7,361 bases of DNA from Collinsella sp. (GTDB taxonomy: Bacteria > Actinomycetota > Coriobacteriia > Coriobacteriales > Coriobacteriaceae). The position numbers were made by a program, and so were the translations under genes. Every line of letters begins with the position of its first letter. The stretch's first letter is position 1. The notes under the pieces are model-generated. The model ran no database searches and had not been told where the DNA came from. It saw nothing but the letters and a program-made list of their open reading frames with translations. This document shows positions 1 through 7,361 of the stretch, in pieces. The DNA lies in contig JAIHVJ010000111.1 of the NCBI GenBank assembly GCA_022720335.1, forward strand, positions 1-7,361, given 5' to 3'.

Positions 1-758
1 TGCTCCTCGACGGTCACGACGTGGCCGGTCTTGGTGGCGCTCTTGACGATCAGGTCGGCATCGATGGGCTTGATGGTGTGCATGTTGATGACCTCGGCGT
101 CGATGCCCTCGGCAGCGAGCTGCTCGGCGGCCTCGAGGGCCTCGCCGACCATCAGACCGCAGGCGACGATGGTCACGTCGGCGCCCTCGCGCATGACGAT
201 ACCGCGGCCCAACTCGAACTTATAGGTCTCGGGGTCGTTGATGACCGGCGAGGCCAGACGGGCGAAGCGCATGTACACGGGGCCGTCGCACTCGTAGGCG
301 GCGCGCGTCACGGCTCGGGCCTCCACGTCGTCGGCCGGGACGATAACGGTCATGCCGGGGATGACGCGCATGAGCGCGATGTCCTCGCAGCACTGGTGCG
401 TGGCGCCGTCCTCGCCCACCGAGATGCCGGCGTGCGTGGCGCCGATCTTGACGTTGAGGTGCGGGTAGCCGATGGAGTTGCGGACCTGCTCGAAGGCGCG
501 GCCGGCAGCGAACATGGCGAAGGAGCTCGCGAAGGCGACACGGCCGGTAGTCGCGATGCCGGCGGCGACGCCCATCAGGTTGCTCTCGGCGATGCCCACG
601 TCAAAGAAACGGTCGGGGCAGGCGGCCTTAAACTTACCGGTCTGCGTGGCGGCGGCCAGATCGGCGTCGAGGACCACGAAGTCGTCGTGCTCGTTGGCGA
701 GCTCGACGAGGGCCTCGCCGTAGCTTACGCGCGTGGCGATTTTCTTGACGTCTGCCAT
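1..758 (-). CDS. tkt: Transketolase, C-terminal subunit (partial, 3' end beyond window)
   Basis: This is the pyrimidine-binding and C-terminal half of a split transketolase. With the N-terminal subunit it moves two-carbon ketol units between sugar phosphates in the cytoplasmic non-oxidative pentose phosphate pathway. From the ATG at 758-756 I read 252 codons running off the window, starting MADVKKIATRVSYGEAL. The family normally has about 310 residues, so roughly 60 are missing at the edge. GIAES (55-59) carries the Glu (E58) expected to activate the TPP aminopyrimidine ring. FASSFAMFAAGRAFEQVR (76-93) and the GATHAGISVGEDGATHQ stretch (106-122) are typical of the TPP pyrimidine domain. A change to the C-terminal domain follows near VTIVACG (195-201). 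Only one base separates its start from the TAG of the upstream subunit, and its ribosome binding site lies inside that gene, so the two are probably coupled. Related TPP enzymes such as DXS are less likely because of the split layout. Confidence 0.93.
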   Translation of the reverse strand, partial: MADVKKIATRVSYGEALVELANEHDDFVVLDADLAAATQTGKFKAACPDRFFDVGIAESNLMGVAAGIATTGRVAFASSFAMFAAGRAFEQVRNSIGYPHLNVKIGATHAGISVGEDGATHQCCEDIALMRVIPGMTVIVPADDVEARAVTRAAYECDGPVYMRFARLASPVINDPETYKFELGRGIVMREGADVTIVACGLMVGEALEAAEQLAAEGIDAEVINMHTIKPIDADLIVKSATKTGHVVTVEE

Positions 759-759
759 C

Positions 760-1590
760 CTAGAGCTCCTCTCCGGCGGCCGTGAGCTCTGCCATGGCCT
801 GCTCGAACTGTTCATCGTTGGGGGCCTTACCGTGCCAACCCACCTGGTTCTCCATAAAGGAGACGCCCTTGCCCTTCATGGTCTCGGCGATAATGGCGGT
901 CGGCTGACCCTTGGTGGCGCGGGCCTCGGCAAAGGCGGCGCGGATCTGATCGAAATCGTTGCCGTCGGCGAGCTCCACCACATGGAACTTGAAGGCGCGG
1001 AACTTGTCGGCGAGCGGCATGGGGTCGTTGACCTCCTCGACGGGGCCGTCGATCTGCAGGCCGTTGTGGTCGACGATAACGCAGAGGTTATCGAGCTGCT
1101 GGTTGCCGGCAAACATGGCGGCCTCCCAGACCTGGCCCTCCTCGCTCTCGCCGTCGCCCAGCAGGGCGTAGGTGCGATAGTCGTCGCCCCAGTGTTTGGC
1201 GGCAACGGCCATGCCCACGGCGGCGGAGATGCCCTGACCGAGCGAGCCGGTGGACATGTCGACGCCCGGGGTGTCGTTCATGTTGGGATGGCCCTGCAGG
1301 TGGCTACCGATGTGGCGCAGCGTCTCGAGATCCTCCTTGGGGAAGAATCCGCGCTCGGCGAGTACGGCGTACAGTCCAGGCGCGCAGTGACCCTTGGAAA
1401 GCACGAAGCGATCGCGGTCGGCCTTGCGGGGGTCGGCCGGGTCGACGTTCATTTCCTCAAAGTACAGATAGGTCATGATGTCGGCAGCGCCGAGCGAACC
1501 GCCCGGATGGCCGGACTTGGCAGCGTGCACACCGGTGACGATGCCCTTCCTTACCTCGTTGGCAACCTTTTTGAGCTCTTCGTCGCTCAT
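760..1590 (-). CDS. tkt: Transketolase, N-terminal (TPP diphosphate-binding) subunit
   Basis: This 276-residue protein is the diphosphate-binding half of a two-subunit transketolase, complete and of normal size for split enzymes. SGHPGG (26-31) holds a conserved active-site His, SKGH (65-68) and STGSLGQG (113-120) are family signatures, and GDG (145-147) followed by DHNG (174-177, Asn176) is the TPP/Mg binding motif. The end is TAG at 762-760, one base before the ATG of the C-terminal subunit. The ATG at 1590-1588 is chosen because AAAGGAAGG (1603-1595) sits just upstream; the next protein residues MSDEELKKVANEVRKGIV fit the family start. A 207-base gap separates it from the YitT-family gene, so the pair probably has its own promoter. 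Split transketolases are known in many Gram-positive bacteria and archaea, so the split itself is ordinary. Confidence 0.95.
   Translation of the reverse strand: MSDEELKKVANEVRKGIVTGVHAAKSGHPGGSLGAADIMTYLYFEEMNVDPADPRKADRDRFVLSKGHCAPGLYAVLAERGFFPKEDLETLRHIGSHLQGHPNMNDTPGVDMSTGSLGQGISAAVGMAVAAKHWGDDYRTYALLGDGESEEGQVWEAAMFAGNQQLDNLCVIVDHNGLQIDGPVEEVNDPMPLADKFRAFKFHVVELADGNDFDQIRAAFAEARATKGQPTAIIAETMKGKGVSFMENQVGWHGKAPNDEQFEQAMAELTAAGEEL
766..774 (-). promoter_or_regulatory. Ribosome binding site of transketolase C-terminal subunit
   Basis: Reading the minus strand, GGAGAGGAG is followed by seven bases (CTCTAGG) and then ATG at 758. The site is made of the last codons of the N-terminal subunit (Gly-Glu-Glu), and the spacer contains that gene's stop codon. 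Ribosomes finishing the first subunit would be placed on the start of the second, which would favour equal amounts of the two halves. Confidence 0.8.
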
Positions 1591-1797
1591 TGTGCCTTCC
1601 TTTCATCCTCTTTAGACAAGATGCGCACGGCACAGAAGGTCGTCCCAACCCAGCCGCGATGCACGTACGCCATTCATTATGCTGGAAACTGGAAGCTTTA
1701 CCAGAGTATTTATCATTATTTGAACAATTGAGCAGGCAGAACCGCTGATGAAACGGTTTACCAATGTGAACGTCTTTTGGATGGAACGCAGTCGGCC
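1591..1797. other. Intergenic region upstream of the transketolase pair
   Basis: No gene is visible in these 207 bases. The part at about 1670-1735 is clearly AT-richer than the flanks, as expected of a promoter for the downstream transketolase genes. On the minus strand CATAAT (1681-1676) is the best -10-like hexamer, but the matching -35 position reads CTGGTA, a poor match, so I do not call a promoter. A short 5-bp inverted repeat (1740-1744 with 1754-1758) lies just after the YitT-family stop, but it has no U-tract and is not a convincing terminator. The AAAGGAAGG at 1603-1595 is the ribosome binding site of the N-terminal subunit. Confidence 0.5.
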
Positions 1798-2688
1798 CTA
1801 TGCGTTAATGTCCTTAAAGCCCTCACCGAAGGTCTCCGTAACGTCGGCGACCGTCACAATGGCACGCGGGTCGCGCTCGCGCACAATGGTCTTGAGCGTG
1901 TTGAGCTCGCGACGGCTCACAATGACCATGATCACCGGCTTCTCGGCACCCGAGTACATGCCGGTCGCCTTAAACTTGGTGCAGCCGCGACCCAGGCCAT
2001 ACATGATGTCGGCCGCAATATCGGGAAACTTGTCCGAGATGATGAGTACCATACGGCGTCTGTTGCCGCCGTCGACCACGGCATCAATCACGTAGCCGCT
2101 AATGACCATCGAAAGGCCCGCATACAGCGCGTTTTCGACCGAGAAGACCGGGGCCGACAGCGCGCACACGGCAACATCAATCGCCATGACGGTCGAGCCA
2201 ACCGGCAGCGATGTGTTGCGCGAGATAATCTGACCGATGGTGTCTGAGCCACCAGTGTTGGCACCGGCGCGCAGCACCATGCCGTAGCCGATGCCCGTGA
2301 TAATGCCGCCCCACATAGCGGGCAGCATCAGGTCGGCATGTGCCAGCGGCGCCACAAACGGAGCAAACAGGTCGGTGAAGAAACCCAGCAGCACAAAGCC
2401 CGTCGCCGTCTGGACCACGTAGAACATGCCACCCTCGCGCATAACGACCAGCAGCAGCAAGGCATTCATCACGATGGTTTGAATACCGACAGGCAGCGAG
2501 ATGCCATGCGAGGCGCCGACCGCCTGGATAATCGTGGCGAGACCCGTAACGCCGCCGGCAGCAAGACCGTTGGGAATCAAAAATAGATCCGTCGCGATAG
2601 CGGCCAGAGCGCAGCCCAGCATAATCTTGGGCAGATCGTGAAAGAAGTTCAGCGAAAGAATGCGCTTGATGTCCAGACGATATGCCAT
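1798..2688 (-). CDS. YitT family membrane protein with C-terminal DUF2179 domain
   Basis: This 296-residue protein belongs to the YitT/DUF161 family of bacterial inner-membrane proteins, whose molecular function is not established. Hydrophobic stretches at about residues 21-38, 45-57, 68-83, 89-109, 122-140 and 167-181 suggest five or six membrane passes. Family hallmarks are PNGLAAGGVTGLATI (39-53) and the loop LRAGANTGGSDTIGQ (139-153). The last 85 or so residues, from about 210, are a soluble alpha/beta domain of the DUF2179 type (MVLIISDK, then VIMVIVSRRELNTLKTIV and a final VADVTETFGEGF). I chose the ATG at 2688-2686 because GAGGGAGG lies just before it; an in-frame GTG at 2712-2710 falls inside a terminator stem and has no ribosome site. 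It is flanked by a terminator upstream and a 207-base gap downstream, so it looks monocistronic. Transporter roles have been suggested for relatives, but nothing here decides this. Confidence 0.92.
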   Translation of the reverse strand: MAYRLDIKRILSLNFFHDLPKIMLGCALAAIATDLFLIPNGLAAGGVTGLATIIQAVGASHGISLPVGIQTIVMNALLLLVVMREGGMFYVVQTATGFVLLGFFTDLFAPFVAPLAHADLMLPAMWGGIITGIGYGMVLRAGANTGGSDTIGQIISRNTSLPVGSTVMAIDVAVCALSAPVFSVENALYAGLSMVISGYVIDAVVDGGNRRRMVLIISDKFPDIAADIMYGLGRGCTKFKATGMYSGAEKPVIMVIVSRRELNTLKTIVRERDPRAIVTVADVTETFGEGFKDINA

Positions 2689-2692
2689 GCTG

Positions 2693-2700
2693 CCTCCCTC
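2693..2700 (-). promoter_or_regulatory. Ribosome binding site of the YitT-family gene
   Basis: Minus-strand GAGGGAGG is followed by CAGC and ATG at 2688. It decides the start codon in favour of MAYRLDIKR over the upstream GTG. It begins immediately after the six-T run of the terminator at 2701, with no base between, so termination and ribosome binding signals are directly adjacent. Confidence 0.75.
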
Positions 2701-2729
2701 AAAAAAGCGCACCCAAACGAGTGCGCTTT
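2701..2729 (-). terminator. Intrinsic terminator between prfB and the YitT-family gene
   Basis: On the minus strand AAAGCGCAC (2729-2721) pairs perfectly with GTGCGCTTT (2712-2704) across an 8-base loop, and the arm runs into six consecutive Ts (2706-2701). This is a classical rho-independent terminator that would end the secA-prfB transcript 90-120 bases after the prfB stop. Because its U-tract abuts the next ribosome binding site, it would also lie in the leader of any YitT-family transcript that starts upstream of it. Confidence 0.85.
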
Positions 2730-2780
2730 GAACTTCTTGCTGTATTCGATTCTACCGATTCACCGAGCAAATACCACCCC

Positions 2781-2795
2781 TGCGAAGTGTTCGCA
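2781..2795. repeat. Short perfect inverted repeat downstream of prfB
   Basis: TGCGAA (2781-2786) and TTCGCA (2790-2795) form a perfect 6-bp stem with a 3-base loop, 24 bases after the prfB stop on the minus strand. What follows in the transcript is GGGGTGG, not a U-tract, so it is not an intrinsic terminator on its own. It might protect the 3' end of the message or be chance. Confidence 0.4.
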
Positions 2796-2818
2796 TCGAC
2801 CCGGAGCCTACCATGTGC

Positions 2819-3966
2819 CTAGGCACCTGAGCCTTCCGCATCGGCGTTGCCAGTCGCCCAGCGATGGTAGCCGATCACAAACGGATCCAGATCGCCATCG
2901 TCGAGAACGGCCTCGACGTTGCTGGTCTCCACGCCCGAGCGCAGGTCCTTGACCATCTGGTACGGGTAGAGCACGTAGCTGCGAATCTGGTTGCCAAAAC
3001 CGATGGTAGTCTTGGGTCCGCGAATCTCATCGAGCGCCTCAGCGCGCTTCTCGAGCTCAATCTCGTACAGGCGAGCCTTAAGGATTTGCATGCACGCGGC
3101 CTTGTTTTGAATCTGACTGCGCTCGTTTTGGCAGGTGACCACAATGCCGCTGGGAAAATGCGTCACGCGTACGGCGGAGTCGGTGGTGTTGACGCCCTGA
3201 CCGCCCGGGCCGCTCGCATGGTACACGTCCACACGGATATCGTCGGGGCTGATCTCGATGTCGATATCGTCGGGCAGCACGGGGATGACCTCGACGCCGG
3301 CAAACGTGGTCTGGCGGCGCTTCTTGTCGTCGGTGGGGCTAATGCGCACCAGGCGATGCACACCGGCCTCGGCGCGCAGCATACCGAACGCGTCCTTGCC
3401 CTCGACGGTAAAGGTCGCGCGATCGATGCCGATGACCTCGGCCGCGGGACAGTCGTTGATGGTGACTTTCCAGCCGCGACGCTGACAGTACTTCATGTAC
3501 ATCTTAAAGAGCATGAAGGTCCAGTCCTGGGCCTCCAGGCCACCCTGTCCGGGCTTGATGGTCACAATGGCATCGCCGTGATCGAACTCACCGGTAAACC
3601 AGCTCGAAAGCTCAAGCTCGTCGATGGCGCGGGCCAGGCGCTCTGCCGTAGCCGCAGCCTCCTCACGAAGGGCAGCGGCGTCGGGGTCATCCCCCATCTC
3701 CTCGGCAAGCTCCAGCGCCGCGCGGGCATCGGAAAGCTCGCCGCGCGCTGTATCCACGGCGGCGATGTCTTCCTTGGCGCGCGCGATCTCCTCCATGGTG
3801 GCGCGAGCGGCGTCGGCGTCATCCCAAAAGCCGGGAGCCACGCTTTTGGCCTCGAGCTCGGTCACGCGGATGCGCTTCTCGTCCAGATGGAGATACGACT
3901 CGACCTCGCCGAGCCGGTCCGCAAACGCGTCCAGCTCGGCGGGCGTTACCTCTAAAGCCTCTGCCA

Positions 3967-3967
<1 letters not shown>
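2819..3967 (-). CDS. prfB: Peptide chain release factor 2 (RF2)
   Basis: RF2 reads the stop codons UGA and UAA on the ribosome and triggers release of the finished protein. The 382-residue product has the usual order: a helical N-terminal region (about 1-115), the PCRF domain (WFTGEFDHGDAIVTIKPGQGG, 123-143, then EAQDW), the codon-recognition region and the catalytic loop. GGQ is at 255-257 within SGPGGQGVN. EAQDW and the DLRSGVETSN stretch support RF2 over RF1. The codon-reading tripeptide, SPF in typical RF2, reads SPT here (210-212). The frame is open from the first ATG with no internal UGA, so the autoregulatory +1 frameshift found in many prfB genes is absent; YLHLD (25-29) sits where it would be. 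The ATG (3967-3965) overlaps the secA TAA by one base (TAATG), implying translational coupling. The secA-prfB order is also found in Bacillus subtilis. It ends with TAG at 2821-2819. Confidence 0.96.
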
Positions 3968-6112
<2,145 letters not shown>

Positions 6113-6120
<8 letters not shown>

Positions 6121-6130
6121 GACCGACGGT
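6113..6130 (-). other. Deletion junction within secA
   Basis: The minus strand reads ACCGTCGGT (Thr-Val-Gly in the first frame), then a single C at 6121, then ACCCCGCTG (Thr-Pro-Leu in the second frame). These two blocks are normally separated by about 65 codons, so about 194 bases appear to be gone. On the plus strand the edge of the break coincides with a short perfect inverted repeat, GACCG-A-CGGTC (6121-6131). Whether that helped a deletion or is chance cannot be told without the intact sequence. Confidence 0.85.
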
Positions 6131-6587
6131 CATGCCCAGGTACTTATAGATGCGGCCCATCCACTCGGAGTCGCGCTTGGCAAGGTAATCGTTGACAGTA
6201 ACGACGTGCACGCCCTTGCCGGCAATAGCGTTGAGATAGCCGGCCAACGTGGAGACGAGGGTCTTACCTTCGCCGGTCTTCATCTCGGCGATGTGGCCCT
6301 CGTGCAGCGCCATGGCGCCAATGAGCTGCACGTCAAAGTGGCGCATACCCATGGTGCGCTTGGAAGCCTCACGCACGGTGGCAAAGGCCTCGGGGAGCAT
6401 GTCGTCGAGCGACTCGCCGTTGGCGTAACGCTCGCGGAACTTATCGGTCTGGCCGCGGAGTTCCTCCTCGGTCATCTTCTCAAACTGGGGCTCAAGACCG
6501 TTGATCTGGTCGACGATCTTGTAGTAGCGCTTAAGGTCCTTATCGTATCCAAAGGACAGCAGCTTTGACATGAATCCCATGTGGTTT

Positions 6588-6595
6588 TCCTTTTT
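6588..6595 (-). promoter_or_regulatory. Ribosome binding site of secA
   Basis: Minus-strand AAAAAGGA followed by seven bases (AAACCAC) and ATG at 6580. This is optimal spacing and places the SecA start at MGFMSKLL rather than at the ATG 21 bases upstream. Confidence 0.75.
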
Positions 6596-6674
6596 GGCCA
6601 TCGCCCACGCCGTGCAGCTGCGGGCGAGTTAAACACAGATAATTGTACTTTAGCCAAACAAGGCGCGCCCCATA

Positions 6675-6690
6675 CGGTCGACCTCGACCG
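6675..6690. repeat. 16-base dyad upstream of secA
   Basis: CGGTCGA (6675-6681) and TCGACCG (6684-6690) are perfect inverted copies separated by two bases. The symmetry and short spacer resemble an operator for a dimeric DNA-binding protein. It lies about 95 bases before the secA start. No known regulator site is recognised, and in GC-rich DNA a chance origin is possible. Confidence 0.4.
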
Positions 6691-6709
6691 CCACGTAATA
6701 ACTACGACC

Positions 6710-6743
6710 AACCTGCCAAAAAGGGACAGGTTTATTTTGGCAG
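6710..6743. repeat. Overlapping inverted repeats (AACCTG/CAGGTT and CTGCCAAAA/TTTTGGCAG)
   Basis: AACCTG (6710-6715) is repeated inverted as CAGGTT (6727-6732). CTGCCAAAA (6713-6721) is repeated inverted as TTTTGGCAG (6735-6743), a perfect 9-bp match. The left arms overlap, so the two stems cannot form at the same time. On the minus strand the block includes AACCTGTCCCTTTTTGGCAG, which resembles the word found in the neighbouring hairpin at 6784-6838. Confidence 0.65.
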
Positions 6744-6783
6744 ATTTTATCTGGGCAAACGCCGCTCATCCTGCCTTTTGGCG

Positions 6784-6838
6784 CAAACCAACCTGTCCTG
6801 CGATGCGCCAATTGGTGCCAGGGGGACAAGTTGGTTTG
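6784..6838. repeat. Large imperfect hairpin with CAAACCAAC/GTTGGTTTG ends
   Basis: CAAACCAAC (6784-6792) pairs perfectly with GTTGGTTTG (6830-6838). After one mismatch TGTCC (6794-6798) pairs with GGACA (6824-6828). The interior contains a near-palindrome GCGCCAATTGGTGC (6806-6819). The 55-base element thus has a 14-pair outer stem and an inner symmetric core, like a small mobile or REP-type repeat unit. No U-tract follows on either strand, so it is not an intrinsic terminator. Confidence 0.7.
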
Positions 6839-6840
6839 TA

Positions 6841-6882
6841 TCAAATAGAAAAGGGCCGCGCACCCAAATGGATGCGCGGCCC
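6841..6882 (-). terminator. Intrinsic terminator of rpmE
   Basis: On the minus strand GGGCCGCGCA (6882-6873) pairs perfectly with TGCGCGGCCC (6862-6853). The loop can pair further (UCC with GGG), leaving ATTT, for up to 13 pairs. It is followed by TTTTCTATTTGA (6852-6841). It begins 37 bases after the rpmE stop, separating rpmE from secA. It shares GCGCACCCAAA, four bases, TGCGC with the terminator at 2701-2729. Confidence 0.92.
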
Positions 6883-6919
6883 TCATGCCATGAATGCGAG
6901 TGTGTCCTCGGCGAGCTAT

Positions 6920-7345
6920 TTACTCAGCAGCCTCGGTGGTCTCGGCCTCGGCAGCGGCCTCCTCGACGGGAGCCTCTGCGGGAGCCTCGGCAGCCTGCTT
7001 GGCAGCCTCCTCGGCAAACTTAGCGGCACGCTTAGCCTTCTCGGCAGCCTTAGCCTCAGCGGCGGCCTTGCGAGCGGCCTCGGCCTCAGCAGCCTTGGCG
7101 GCCTTGGCAGCCTTGGCCTCCTCGGCCTTCTTGAGCTGGGCGGCAGCGGCGCCACCGAACTTGTCGGCGAAGCGCTGGACGCGTCCACCGGTGTCGACGA
7201 ACTTCTGCTGGCCGGTGTAGAACGGGTGGCACTCGTTGCAAAGCTCGACCTTCATCTCGGACACGGTAGCGTGCGTCTTGAAGGTGTTGCCGCAGGAGCA
7301 CGTCACCGTGCACTCGACATACTGGGGATGGATACCCTGCTTCAT
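6920..7345 (-). CDS. rpmE: 50S ribosomal protein L31, zinc-binding type, with long C-terminal extension
   Basis: L31 is a large-subunit ribosomal protein that reaches toward the small subunit near the central protuberance. Residues 1-64 (MKQGIHPQYVECTVTCSCGN to RVQRFADKFG) match the whole normal L31 core. Cys16 and Cys18 (CSC) with Cys36 and Cys39 (CNEC) form the zinc site, so this is the zinc-containing form. Ordinary L31 has about 70 residues; this one has 141. Residues 65-141 form an Ala-rich tail (38 of 77 are Ala), first mixed with Lys, Arg and Glu in a pattern suited to a long helix, then acidic with Pro (EAPAEAPVEEAAAE). The start is ATG at 7345-7343, with AAGGAG (7358-7353) seven bases upstream. 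The frame is open throughout and ends in TAA. It forms its own unit closed by the terminator at 6882-6841. The tail's role is unknown. Confidence 0.95.
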   Translation of the reverse strand: MKQGIHPQYVECTVTCSCGNTFKTHATVSEMKVELCNECHPFYTGQQKFVDTGGRVQRFADKFGGAAAAQLKKAEEAKAAKAAKAAEAEAARKAAAEAKAAEKAKRAAKFAEEAAKQAAEAPAEAPVEEAAAEAETTEAAE

Positions 7346-7352
7346 GGTAGGA

Positions 7353-7358
7353 CTCCTT
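7353..7358 (-). promoter_or_regulatory. Ribosome binding site of rpmE
   Basis: Minus-strand AAGGAG with a seven-base spacer (TCCTACC) before ATG at 7345, a consensus site fitting a highly expressed ribosomal protein. The promoter lies beyond the window. Confidence 0.8.
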
Positions 7359-7361
7359 ATT

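Larger units (their letters stand above)
6602..6840. other. Non-coding region upstream of secA
   Basis: Between the rpmE terminator and secA lies about 240 bases without a convincing gene. It holds a large imperfect hairpin (6784-6838), a second pair of overlapping inverted repeats (6710-6743) and a 16-base dyad (6675-6690), listed separately. A promoter for secA should be here because a strong terminator precedes it. The best -10-like hexamer on the minus strand is TACAAT (6647-6642), but 17 bases upstream the sequence is GGGCGC, so I do not assign it. The region is AT-richer than the genes, notably at 6625-6660 and 6731-6750. Confidence 0.5.

Noticed and set aside
1676..1704. Sigma70-type promoter (CATAAT) for the transketolase genes
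   Set aside because: The hexamer is reasonable, but the -35 position (CTGGTA) matches only three of six bases, so the call would be a guess.
1740..1758. Hairpin AACCG/CGGTT after the YitT-family stop as a terminator
   Set aside because: It has only five pairs with a nine-base loop and no run of Ts on the minus strand.
2689..2712. GTG at 2712-2710 as an earlier start for the YitT-family gene
   Set aside because: It lies in the stem of the terminator and has no ribosome binding site. The ATG at 2688 has a strong one, and the family N-terminus fits MAYRLDIKR.
2815..2826. Perfect 12-base palindrome GTGCCTAGGCAC over the prfB stop
   Set aside because: With no loop it cannot make a stable hairpin, and it is explained by the last codons plus TAG. 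It is likely chance.
6578..6601. ATG at 6601 as the secA start
   Set aside because: There is a poor ribosome site upstream of it, while the ATG at 6580 has AAAAAGGA at ideal spacing and gives the usual MGF start.

Overview
All recognisable genes lie on the minus strand, so the biology reads from high to low coordinates. The DNA is GC-rich with strong Shine-Dalgarno sites. The gene set is ordinary housekeeping: ribosomal protein L31, SecA, peptide chain release factor 2 (RF2), a YitT-type membrane protein and a transketolase split into two subunits. Together with the Ala-rich L31 tail, the overall style suggests a gut actinobacterium of the Coriobacteriia (Collinsella-like). That placement is inference from general resemblance; no search was run.

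Layout in transcription order. (1) rpmE at 7345-6920 encodes a complete zinc-type L31 with an unusual 77-residue Ala/Lys/Glu tail. It is closed by a strong intrinsic terminator at 6882-6841. (2) A 250-base non-coding stretch upstream of secA holds nested inverted repeats built on the word AACCTGTCC, plus a 16-base dyad. (3) secA starts at 6580 and ends at 3967. It is broken at about 6121: roughly 65 residues carrying the Walker B (DEVD) region are absent and the reading frame changes at the same point. (4) prfB (3967-2819) overlaps the secA stop in a TAATG junction. It has no programmed frameshift site, and it carries SPT where RF2 normally has SPF. (5) An intrinsic terminator at 2729-2701 ends that unit, and its U-tract runs straight into the ribosome binding site of (6), a YitT/DUF2179 membrane protein at 2688-1798. 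(7) After a 207-base AT-richer gap come the N-terminal (1590-760) and C-terminal (758 to the window edge) transketolase subunits. They are separated by one base and are almost certainly translationally coupled.

How the genes work together: the two transketolase halves form one TPP enzyme of the non-oxidative pentose phosphate pathway. SecA and RF2 are a conserved neighbour pair (also adjacent in Bacillus subtilis) with roles in protein export and translation termination. L31 belongs to the large ribosomal subunit. I found no clear new multi-gene system. The observations most worth checking are the secA internal deletion, the L31 tail, the RF2 SPT tripeptide, the repeat block in front of secA, and the terminator that abuts the YitT-family ribosome binding site.
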